From the NCBI GenBank assembly GCA_003243965.1, contig QHBO01000016.1:225826-289825 (forward strand): a stretch of 64,000 nucleotides of DNA, written 5' to 3'. The notes below the pieces were generated by a model. It had not been told where the DNA came from. It made no database searches and saw only the letters and a list, made by a program, of their open reading frames with translations. This document shows positions 17,358-24,772 of this stretch, one piece after another (positions within the stretch are counted from its first letter, which is position 1; every line of letters starts with the position of its first letter). The position numbers were made by a program, and so were the translations under genes. The stretch is from Chloroflexota bacterium (GTDB taxonomy: Bacteria > Chloroflexota > Limnocylindria > QHBO01).

Positions 17358-18443
17358 ATGCCTACCTTCGACGGAACGGCGAGCGCCCTCGAGTCGGACG
17401 ACCTGACGGATCGTTTCCTGCCGGTCGCGGAGCCCGACGACGACGGACGAGGGCGCAAGCGCGACCGCCTCGCGCGACTGCTCCAGGTGACCGCGATCCT
17501 CTACCAGCTGGGGCGCGGCGAGAAGGGCGTCGCCGTCGGTGAGATCGCCAAGCTGACCGGCATGACCACGCGCACCGTGTATCGGGACATCAAGGCGCTC
17601 GACGAGGAGCTCGGCGTCCCGATCTTCCAGGCGGGGCGCGGGCGCTACGGAGTCGAGAAGCAGTACTTCCTGCCGCCGCTGCACCTCAGCGTGCCGGAGG
17701 CGATCGTGCTCTTCCTGGCTGCCCGGCTGATCACCCGCTGGTCGGATGAGTACGACCGAGCCGTGGTCAGCGCCTTCACCAAGATCGCGCAGGCGCTGCC
17801 GCCGCAGATCGCCCGCCACGTCGCGGCCTCGATGTTGGCCATCGGGGAGCAGCAGGCGAACGAGCCCTTCACCCGGATCTTCGCGACCGTCGCCCGCGGC
17901 TGGGCGGAGGGCCGCGTGGTCGAGATCAGCTACGAATCCAGCAAGGGAGAGTCTCGCACGACGCGCGTGCGGCCCTACTTTCTGGAGCCCTGGGCGGCCG
18001 GACGGAGCGTCTATCTGATCGCGCATGACGAGCCGGCGGCCGCGATGCGCACCTACAAGATCGAGCGCATCGGTGCGGCGGTCCTCACCCCCGAGCGCTA
18101 CCAGATCCCCGACGACTTCGATCCCGATCGATGGCTTGCGAACTCATGGGGGATCTGGTCAGCCGACAGCACCCCGATGCAGACCGTTCGGCTGCGTTTC
18201 TCCGCGGCCGTCGCCCGACGGGTGCACGAGTCGACCTGGCACCGATCCCAGGAGCTGCGTGACCTGCCGAACGGGTCCGTGGAGCTGACCGTCAGAGTGG
18301 CCGGCATCGTCGAGATTCGGCCGTGGATTCTCTCGTGGGGCGACGCGGTCGAGGTCATCGAGCCGGCCGAGCTGCGCGAGTCGGTGGCCGAGCTGCTGAA
18401 GACCGCTGCCTCGCGCTACCAGGCCTCGGCGGCGCGCTCGTGA
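17358..18443 (+). CDS. WYL-domain transcriptional regulator
   Basis: 361 residues. A DeoR-type winged helix-turn-helix is near residues 40-95 (VGEIAKLTGMTTRTVYRDIKAL); the middle and C-terminal parts carry a WYL ligand-binding domain (VVEISYESSKGE, VRPYFLEPWAAGRSVYLIAHD, RTYKIERI) followed by the WCX-type extension. Such proteins sense nucleotides or nucleic acid and often respond to DNA damage or stress. TATCAT is 6 nt before the ATG, again leaderless-like. The CYTH gene overlaps its stop codon, so the two are co-translated. Confidence 0.85.
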   Translation: MPTFDGTASALESDDLTDRFLPVAEPDDDGRGRKRDRLARLLQVTAILYQLGRGEKGVAVGEIAKLTGMTTRTVYRDIKALDEELGVPIFQAGRGRYGVEKQYFLPPLHLSVPEAIVLFLAARLITRWSDEYDRAVVSAFTKIAQALPPQIARHVAASMLAIGEQQANEPFTRIFATVARGWAEGRVVEISYESSKGESRTTRVRPYFLEPWAAGRSVYLIAHDEPAAAMRTYKIERIGAAVLTPERYQIPDDFDPDRWLANSWGIWSADSTPMQTVRLRFSAAVARRVHESTWHRSQELRDLPNGSVELTVRVAGIVEIRPWILSWGDAVEVIEPAELRESVAELLKTAASRYQASAARS

Positions 18444-19084
18444 CCGACGAGGTCGAGCTGAAGTTCCGCGCCGCGACCGATGCGCCGCTCGTCGAGCTGG
18501 CCCGCCGCGACCGGCTGGCGGCCACCTCGCTCGGTCCGCCGATCAGCCATCGTGAGGAGGATATCTACCTCGACACGCCGGACCGTCGGCTTGGTCGCTC
18601 ACGCTGGGCCTGCCGGATTCGCACCCGCGAGGGGCGGACGATCGTGTCACTGAAGGGTTCGGCCCGATCGGATGGTCCCTCCGGGCTTCACCGCCGTCCC
18701 GAGGTCGAGGGCGCGGCGACGTGGCCCGGCGGCCCAGCGACGTGGCCCGCCTCGGAGGCGCGCTCGCTCCTCGAGAAGCTCGCGGACGGCGCGCCGCTGG
18801 AGGAGCGACTGACCCTGCGTCAGGAGCGCACGGAGCGGATCGTCACCTCGTCGGCCGGGCGGCACATCGGCGTGCTCTCGCTTGACACATCCGACGTGGT
18901 CGTCAGGGGGACGCTCCGTGAGCGTCTGTACACCGTCGAGCTCGAGCTCGGCGCGGTTGCCGACGAGGCTGAGCTGGCCGCCCTGCGCGGCGCGCTCCTC
19001 GAGGTCGAGGGGATCGCGCCGGACCCGGTCACCAAGCTGGAGCGTGCGCTCGCCGCCGCAGGGCTCCCGGCCGAGCCTCGCTAG
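18440..19084 (+). CDS. CYTH-domain protein
   Basis: 214 residues, GTG start overlapping the WYL regulator stop (GTGA). The CYTH signature ExExK is at the N-terminus (EVELKF, residues 4-9), followed by alternating basic and acidic strands (DIYLDTPDRRL, ACRIRTREG, VSLKGSAR, YTVELELG) that line the triphosphate tunnel. Family members are triphosphatases (thiamine triphosphate, inorganic tripolyphosphate) or class IV adenylyl cyclases; triphosphatase is more likely for a stand-alone bacterial copy. The next gene starts immediately after its stop. Confidence 0.82.
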   Translation: MTDEVELKFRAATDAPLVELARRDRLAATSLGPPISHREEDIYLDTPDRRLGRSRWACRIRTREGRTIVSLKGSARSDGPSGLHRRPEVEGAATWPGGPATWPASEARSLLEKLADGAPLEERLTLRQERTERIVTSSAGRHIGVLSLDTSDVVVRGTLRERLYTVELELGAVADEAELAALRGALLEVEGIAPDPVTKLERALAAAGLPAEPR

Positions 19085-21274
19085 GTGCGCCGCATCGGCC
19101 TGGGCGAGGCGTGCGCCCTGGCCGCCGGTCTGGCGGTCTTCGCGTACCTGGGTTGGGACGGCGCGCTGTGGGACGCTCGCCTGCAGCTTGTCCTTCATCT
19201 GCTGGCGGTGGCAGCACTCGGTGGCCTGGTCGCCCTCCACCGACGCGGCGTGGCGCTGCCGCGCACGCGGCTCGACCCATTCATCCTCGCGCTGCTGGCG
19301 GCATTCGGCCTTTCGACGCTGACCGCTCAGAACCGCGGCCTCGCGCTGCCGGCGCTGGCCGGCATCCTCGTCACCGCCGGGATGCTCCCCGTCGCGCTGC
19401 TCGCCCTCCGGCGCCGGCCCACCGCCACCGCGCTCGCGGTGCTGACGCCGATCCTTGCCTTGGCCGCCTGGACCCTGCTGTCAATGCTGGCCCGTCGGGT
19501 GGGCTGGTACCAGGCAGGAGCGGTGACCCTGTTCCCCCCGGTGCGCCTAGGGAACGAGAACACGGTCTTCGGATCGGTGGCGGTGGCGCCGTTCGTGCTG
19601 CTGGCCGCCTTGCCGCTCTCCGGCTTCCTCGAGCCGGCGCGACTCCGGCGGGCGGTGGTCATGGTCATCGGGGCGATCGGCCTGCCGCTGGCCCTGCTCT
19701 CCGGTTCGCGTTCGGCCTGGCTGGCGATCGGGATCGCGGCGATCGTTCTCGCCATGCCGCTCGCGCGACGCCTGCGGCCGCGGCGTCGCTGGGGTCCTCG
19801 CGAGCTCGGGGCGGCCGGGGCGGTGCTGGTGGCCGCGATGTTGGGCGTCGCGTTCGCCTGGCCGCGGATCACGGCGGTCACGTCCCTTGTCTATCGCACC
19901 GAGCTGTGGCGGGACACGCTGCTGGCCTGGATCGCCAACCCGATGCTCGGGATCGGCCCGGGCACCATGCCCTACGCGCGCCAGGCCGCCGCGCCGCCGT
20001 TGACCTTTCCCGTCCACCAGCCGCACTCCCACGACCTGCTGCTCGGCGTGCTCGGCGACGCGGGGATTGTGGGACTGCTGGCCGCCATGGCGCTGGTCGC
20101 TGCCTTCGTCATCACCGCGGGGCCCTGGCGCACAAGGACGGCGCGCGGCCGAGCCGCCTTCGCCGTGCTGGCCGGCTTCGCGGTGGCCGGCCTCTTCGAG
20201 GACCTCACCTTCCTGCCGAACATGAACCTGCTGCTGATCGGCTTGGCCGCGGTCGCGCTGGCCGACGCGGGCGCGGTCACCTGGCATCGGGCTCGGATGC
20301 CTCGTCCGCTGGCCGCCGGGGGCGCCCTCGCCACGGGCGGGCTGCTGTTGGCAATGATCTTCTCGGACGCCGCGGCGATCGCGTACCGATCGGGTGCCGA
20401 CGCTGCCGGCGCGTACGACTGGCCAGAGGCCCAGGCAGGGTTGGCACGGGCGGTCGCGCTCGACCCGTGGCATCCGATCGGCCCCAAGGCCCTCGCGATC
20501 GCCGCAGACGGCAACCGCGATCGGGTCGCCGAGCGCAACGCCCTCGATGCCGCGGTGAGGCGCAACCCCGGCGACGGCGCCAGCTGGACCAACCTGGGGA
20601 TCGTCTGTCTTCAGCTGCGTGACACCACCTGCGCGCGGGACGCCGCCCAGCGTGCCGTCGAGACGGCATCGGTTTCCGGGCACGAGCTGATCAACGCCGC
20701 ATTGCTCTTCTCGCGCCTCGGAGATCAGGCGCGCGCCGACGCGGCCTACCGGCTCTCGCTGCTCACCAACCTGAACACCAGCCTGGCCACAAGCTGGCCG
20801 CGGCGGATCGCGCTCGACGAGGGGACGCAACCGATCACCGAGCAGGTGACCGCGCAGACCACCGAGCTCGACATTCTCGTTTCACGCGCGGCGGCTCACG
20901 CGCCCATCGAACCGTCCCGCTACGCCGACCCGGCGGTCCACGCCCTGGCACTCGCGGTCGCGGGACGCCAAGCCGAGTCGTCGGCGGCGCTCGACCGGGC
21001 CCTCTCCTCGCGTCCCGACGACCTTCTCGGCTGGGACCTCGCCGTCCTGCTCCGCACGCACTGGGGCGAGGACGCCACCTCGGCCCGCGCGGTGGGCGCC
21101 GTCCTGCGGGGATCACCGCTCGCCACGGAGCCGCCAAAGGGCCCCTCACTCAGCTACGACATCGGCTCCTTCCGGGCCATTCCGAGGGACGGCCTGGTCG
21201 CCGATGCGGAGCGCCTGCAGCCCCCGCTCCCCTGGCCGTGGTCTCTGGATCGGCTCCTGCCACCGGCGCGCTGA
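19085..21274 (+). CDS. O-antigen ligase/polymerase-like protein with TPR tail
   Basis: 729 residues, GTG start directly after the CYTH stop. The first 440 residues hold about eleven hydrophobic segments and the Wzy/WaaL-type periplasmic loop HQPHSHDLLLGVLGDAGIVG near residue 310. The C-terminal 280 residues are soluble and repeat-like (TNLGIVCLQLRDTTCARDAAQ, INAALLFSRLGDQARADAAY), consistent with tetratricopeptide repeats. Predicted to join or polymerise surface glycans. The WYL and CYTH genes upstream appear to be in the same transcript. Confidence 0.75.
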   Translation: MRRIGLGEACALAAGLAVFAYLGWDGALWDARLQLVLHLLAVAALGGLVALHRRGVALPRTRLDPFILALLAAFGLSTLTAQNRGLALPALAGILVTAGMLPVALLALRRRPTATALAVLTPILALAAWTLLSMLARRVGWYQAGAVTLFPPVRLGNENTVFGSVAVAPFVLLAALPLSGFLEPARLRRAVVMVIGAIGLPLALLSGSRSAWLAIGIAAIVLAMPLARRLRPRRRWGPRELGAAGAVLVAAMLGVAFAWPRITAVTSLVYRTELWRDTLLAWIANPMLGIGPGTMPYARQAAAPPLTFPVHQPHSHDLLLGVLGDAGIVGLLAAMALVAAFVITAGPWRTRTARGRAAFAVLAGFAVAGLFEDLTFLPNMNLLLIGLAAVALADAGAVTWHRARMPRPLAAGGALATGGLLLAMIFSDAAAIAYRSGADAAGAYDWPEAQAGLARAVALDPWHPIGPKALAIAADGNRDRVAERNALDAAVRRNPGDGASWTNLGIVCLQLRDTTCARDAAQRAVETASVSGHELINAALLFSRLGDQARADAAYRLSLLTNLNTSLATSWPRRIALDEGTQPITEQVTAQTTELDILVSRAAAHAPIEPSRYADPAVHALALAVAGRQAESSAALDRALSSRPDDLLGWDLAVLLRTHWGEDATSARAVGAVLRGSPLATEPPKGPSLSYDIGSFRAIPRDGLVADAERLQPPLPWPWSLDRLLPPAR

Positions 21275-21308
21275 AACCGGCGGCCGCTCGCGCGCCGCTC
21301 CGGGGGCC

Positions 21309-21995
21309 TTACTCGGGGTGGAGGGGAAGCCTCAGGATCAGCGCCAGCGCCGGCCGCTCGCGAACGCGCGGCGTGATCGGCGCGCGAAGCCAGGACTCCC
21401 CCGCTTCGCCGGCCCGGTAACGGGCATCGAGCCGCCGGGCGCTCAGCCCATCGATGCCGAGGGCGGCCAGCGCGTCGGCCACCAGGTGTCCCTCGCCGGG
21501 ATAACCGCGGCCCACGATCGCGCGGCCCGCACCCGGCAGGACCTCCCCGAGCTCACGGCGCCGCGCCGCGAACGAGCGGCGCGTCCAGGATCGTCCCGCC
21601 GACCACAGCAGGTCGCTGGCGACGTAGGCCGGCGCTCCGCCGCGCCGGGCGCCGGAGAGGCGCGCCCGAAGAAGCTCCGGATCCGGACGGCCGGAGGCAT
21701 CGAGGACCACCAGCCAGCCGTCGAGCACCACGCCGTCCTCCCGCAGCTCGGCGGTGATCGCCGCCAGCTCGGGGAACGCGGCGAGCGCATCGGCCAGCCC
21801 GCTGACCTGCATCCGGAGACGGCCGTGCTCCGCGAACACGATCGCCCGGATTCCGGGCCACCACGGCTCGAACAGATAGCCGGCATCGTCGAACGGCTCG
21901 TCGACCGCCACCGGCTGCATCGGTGAGATGCGTGACGGCAGTCGCCGGGGCGAGCCGCCACCGGGGATCGTGAGCGGGAGCTGCTCCGGCTCCAC
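21309..21995 (-). CDS. Ligase-fold pseudoenzyme coupled to Ku
   Basis: 228 residues that follow the layout of a LigD/LigB adenylation domain but lack its catalysis. Motif I, usually ExKxDGxR, reads EPWWPGIR (Lys to Trp, Asp to Pro). Motif III, usually DGE, reads LDGWLVVLD. The IIIa-like stretch YVASDLLW survives. Motif IV, usually EGxxxK, is DGLSARR, and motif V WLK is WLRAP. The GTG at 21995 lies 9 nt after the ku stop on the same strand, so co-translation is likely. Probably a structural or regulatory end-joining factor; function is inferred from context only. Confidence 0.7.
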   Translation of the reverse strand: MEPEQLPLTIPGGGSPRRLPSRISPMQPVAVDEPFDDAGYLFEPWWPGIRAIVFAEHGRLRMQVSGLADALAAFPELAAITAELREDGVVLDGWLVVLDASGRPDPELLRARLSGARRGGAPAYVASDLLWSAGRSWTRRSFAARRRELGEVLPGAGRAIVGRGYPGEGHLVADALAALGIDGLSARRLDARYRAGEAGESWLRAPITPRVRERPALALILRLPLHPE

Positions 21996-22004
21996 GCCCC
22001 GCAG

Positions 22005-22898
22005 CTAGGCGGTCTTGCGGCGGCGCTGGGGGCGCGGAGCCTCGGCCACCTCGGCCACCTCGGCCACCTCGGCCACCTGTGGCTCGGTCGCGACCTCCTC
22101 GGCGCCCGCTTCGCGACGCGCCTCGCGCGCGGCTGCCACCGAGGCCTCCAGGGCCGCCATCAGGTCGCCGATCTGGGTCGGCTCGACGCGGTGGATCGGC
22201 TCGGGCGCTTCCCCCGCGACCTTGGCCTCGATGACCGCCATCAACGCCTGGCGGTAGTCGTCGCGATAGGCATCGGCGCTGAAGTCGCCGGTCATGCTCG
22301 CCACAAGCTGCTCTGCCATTGCCACTTCGCCCGGCTTGAACTGGATCTCCTCCTCGGGAAGCGCCAGCTCCTCGATCGACCGCACCTCATCGGGCCAGTG
22401 AAGGGTGGTGAGCAGCATGGTGCTGCTGAACGGGTTGAGCGCGGCGAGCTGTTCCCGGTCCTTCAGCACGATCTTGCAGATCGCGGTCTTTCCCTCATCG
22501 GCAAGGACGCGCTTGAGCAGGTAGAACGCCTTGCGACCGATGCTCTCCGGCTCCAGGTAGTACGCCTGCTTGACGAACTGCGCGCCGTGCGCTTCCCGGC
22601 GCGCATCGACGAAGAGCTCGATCTCGATCGCGCGCAGCGTGGCCAGCGGAATCTGGTCGACGTCCTCCTCGGTGACCACCACGTAGCGACCCTTGGCGTA
22701 CTCGTAGCCGCGCACCGTCTCCGAGCGCGGCACGACCTCGTCGTGGTACGGGCAGTAGATCTTCATCTGGATCCGGTTCAGACAGGTCGCGTGGAGCATG
22801 TTGAAGCCGATCCCGCCCTGCTCGGTCGCGAGGTAGAGCTTGACCGGGATCGTCACCAGACCGAACTGGATCGCCCCTCGCCACATCGATCGCGCCAT
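22005..22898 (-). CDS. ku: Ku protein (non-homologous end joining)
   Basis: 297-residue bacterial Ku homodimer subunit that encircles DNA double-strand ends and recruits ligase. The start MARSMWRGAIQFGLVTIPVKLY is diagnostic; further family blocks are KGRYVVVTEEDVDQI, YYLEPE and ALNPFSSTMLLTTLHWPDE. The ATG at 22898 is preferred over an upstream in-frame ATG because GAGGAAGG precedes it. The C-terminal tail has a VAE repeat and a basic end (RPQRRRKTA) of the kind that aids DNA binding. A TATAGT -10-like element lies upstream. It is followed closely by the ligase-like protein gene. Confidence 0.95.
   Translation of the reverse strand: MARSMWRGAIQFGLVTIPVKLYLATEQGGIGFNMLHATCLNRIQMKIYCPYHDEVVPRSETVRGYEYAKGRYVVVTEEDVDQIPLATLRAIEIELFVDARREAHGAQFVKQAYYLEPESIGRKAFYLLKRVLADEGKTAICKIVLKDREQLAALNPFSSTMLLTTLHWPDEVRSIEELALPEEEIQFKPGEVAMAEQLVASMTGDFSADAYRDDYRQALMAVIEAKVAGEAPEPIHRVEPTQIGDLMAALEASVAAAREARREAGAEEVATEPQVAEVAEVAEVAEAPRPQRRRKTA
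22041..22076. repeat. Four 9-bp tandem repeats inside ku
   Basis: CTCGGCCAC repeated four times without interruption, encoding the VAEVAEVAEVAE stretch in the Ku tail. In-frame and likely to vary in copy number between strains by slippage. Confidence 0.85.
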
Positions 22899-23067
22899 GG
22901 TCCTTTGCCTTCCTCGAGCTGTCGGGCGGTGACTATACATCGGCCCCGCAAGCGGGCCCGATGGCCACCGATGGGCGCCAACGGCCGCCGATGTGCGCTA
23001 CAGGTACCAGCCTCGACAGGCCATGCGGCCATTGTTCGGCTCGTGGCGGTACGAGAGACTCCGCCGC

Positions 23068-23511
23068 ATGAACCCGCGTGCCGCTGCCGCCACGCTCGAC
23101 GAGGAGAGCCCCGATGCGCTGCTGCGCGCCTACATCCTCGAGGACGACCCGGATGTTGCCGCGCTGGAGGCGGATCTCCTTCGCGACCTGGGCTACACGG
23201 TGGTGAGCTGCCGGCGGATCGTGGAGCTGGGCGACCTGATTCAGCTCGGCCTGCCGCACCTGCTGGTGATCGACGCGACACTCCCCGATGGCGACGGCGC
23301 GGACATCACCGCGCTTCTGCTCGATGCCTGGCCGGGGATCCCGGTGGTGATCGTCTCCGCGGCTCCCGTGGAGCGGCTGAACGCGCTGCGGGCCATCGGT
23401 CCGGTGGTTGCCAAGCCATTCGCAATCGACGATTTCCGCCGCGCGGTCCTGGGCGCGGTGGAGATGCCGCGCGGTCAGGCGCCGGGCGCTATCGCTCCGG
23501 GAAGCCGGTGA
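23068..23511 (+). CDS. Stand-alone response regulator receiver
   Basis: 147 residues from the ATG at 23068 (an in-frame start at 22993 is possible). A CheY-like receiver domain with acidic pocket YILEDDPD, phospho-acceptor Asp in LLVIDATLPDGDG, Thr/Ser at VIVSAAP and Lys in VVAKPF. No output domain follows, so it works by protein contact or phospho-relay. No kinase is adjacent. Its 3' end overlaps the convergent osmC gene by 37 nt. Confidence 0.75.
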   Translation: MNPRAAAATLDEESPDALLRAYILEDDPDVAALEADLLRDLGYTVVSCRRIVELGDLIQLGLPHLLVIDATLPDGDGADITALLLDAWPGIPVVIVSAAPVERLNALRAIGPVVAKPFAIDDFRRAVLGAVEMPRGQAPGAIAPGSR

Positions 23512-23993
23512 CCCGGTCCGGTGGTGACCACCAGCCCGGATTGCTGTCTGCCGCCCTCGCCGCGGAGCAGATAGCGATGTTCGATCACCACGGCGGCCGA
23601 GAGCATTGCGTTCACCGGGCAGTAGCGCGTGGCCGACAGCTCGATCGACCGACGCAGCGCTTCCACTTCCACGGCACCCTCGACCCGGTGCTCGACCACG
23701 ATGCGGGTGAAGACGTCGGGATGCGCACCGGCACGGGTGCCGTCGAGCACAATCTCGTACCGCGACGGCCGCTGCCGCTTCTTGCGCAGGATGCTCGCCA
23801 CGTCCATCGACGTGCAGCCCGCGAGCGCGGCGAGCAGCGTCTCCATCGGCGCCGGAGCGGCACCCGCACCGCCCTCAGCCGAGGAGTCGAGGATGACGGT
23901 CAAGCCTTCGGCGGTCCGCGCCTCCACGCGCATCCGCGTCGGATCGACAAAGGTGGCGTGCACGCTGGTCACCGCCGGGCTGCTCACCACCAC
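23475..23993 (-). CDS. OsmC-family peroxide/stress protein
   Basis: 172 residues, GTG start (three consecutive GTG codons at 23993). The two family cysteines are visible: AGCTSMD near residue 61 and TRYCPVNAML near 124, with the acidic MET segment upstream. OsmC/Ohr proteins reduce organic hydroperoxides; this one is closer to the YhfA/OsmC-like branch by its SMD and CPV motifs. The last 37 nt overlap the response-regulator gene tail to tail. Divergent from the NERD-like gene 23 nt away. Confidence 0.85.
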   Translation of the reverse strand: MVVSSPAVTSVHATFVDPTRMRVEARTAEGLTVILDSSAEGGAGAAPAPMETLLAALAGCTSMDVASILRKKRQRPSRYEIVLDGTRAGAHPDVFTRIVVEHRVEGAVEVEALRRSIELSATRYCPVNAMLSAAVVIEHRYLLRGEGGRQQSGLVVTTGPGHRLPGAIAPGA

Positions 23994-24016
23994 ACACTAG
24001 CCGGAGCGCGCCGAAG

Positions 24017-24772
24017 ATGCGCGTGATCCGGGTCGCGGCCGCCCGCGCCACTCCCGCCGCTCGGGTACGCCGCGGCAGCGTGTGGCTTGCGATCCTCGTT
24101 CTGCCGTCCGCCACGCTCGCATTGGTCGTCGCCACCCCGCCTGCCTGGCGACCGCTGGGCGGAGTGGCGCTGGCGGTGGGGCTCACCGTTGCGGTCGCGC
24201 TGCTGGTCAACGAGCTGCGGGAGCGTGGACGCCCCAACCGGGACGTCGAGCGCCTTCTGGCACCGATATTCGGCGAAGAGTACGTGCTCATCGTCGGCCT
24301 CCACGTACCGGCGACGCGCGGCGAGCTGGCGGCGCTCCTGGTCGGGCCGGCCGGTGTCCGCGCGCTGCTGGCTCGGCGCTGGGAACATCGGTTCCGGGTC
24401 CGGGGCCGCGCCTGGGAGGTCGGAGCCGAGCAGGGATGGGTGCCGTTCGCGGAGAATCCGTCGTTCGATGCGCTCGCCCTCCGCGAGGCGGTCGAGCAGT
24501 GGATCGCCGTGACCTCAGGCGAACCGGGCATTCCGATCGCCGCCACCATCGTCTTCCCGCGCGCCGGAAGCCGGGTCATCCTCCAGGAGCCGGACGTCGA
24601 GATCGTGACCCGCGACAACGCCCCGTGGTGGGCGCAGCGCATCGGCCGTGTGCAACGGCTCGACGCCTTCCGCGCGACACGCCTGGTCGACGCGCTGCTG
24701 ACCGCCGCTCGGCCCGACGCCCGCGCTCGGTTGCCACGCCAGGGCGAGGCGGTCGCCCCGCCCCGAGGCTAG
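24017..24772 (+). CDS. Membrane-anchored NERD-like protein
   Basis: 251 residues. Two N-terminal hydrophobic segments (LAILVLPSATLALVVA; GGVALAVGLTVAVALLV) are followed by a soluble domain with VLIVGLHVPATRGELAALLVGPAGVRALLA, FRVRGRAWEVG and IPIAATIVFPRAGSRVIL, the strand and spacing pattern of NERD (nuclease-related) domains. The NERD acidic and Lys residues are not clearly conserved, so catalytic activity is doubtful. The 3' end overlaps the convergent ligase gene by 4 nt. Confidence 0.55.
   Translation: MRVIRVAAARATPAARVRRGSVWLAILVLPSATLALVVATPPAWRPLGGVALAVGLTVAVALLVNELRERGRPNRDVERLLAPIFGEEYVLIVGLHVPATRGELAALLVGPAGVRALLARRWEHRFRVRGRAWEVGAEQGWVPFAENPSFDALALREAVEQWIAVTSGEPGIPIAATIVFPRAGSRVILQEPDVEIVTRDNAPWWAQRIGRVQRLDAFRATRLVDALLTAARPDARARLPRQGEAVAPPRG

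Noticed and set aside
19547..20830. Long antisense frame opposite the O-antigen-ligase-like gene
   Set aside because: Arg/Gly/Gln-rich shadow without domains; the plus strand has membrane segments and a conserved loop.
22041..22076. Possible CRISPR-like array
   Set aside because: The 9-bp units are contiguous coding repeats with no spacers; no cas genes.
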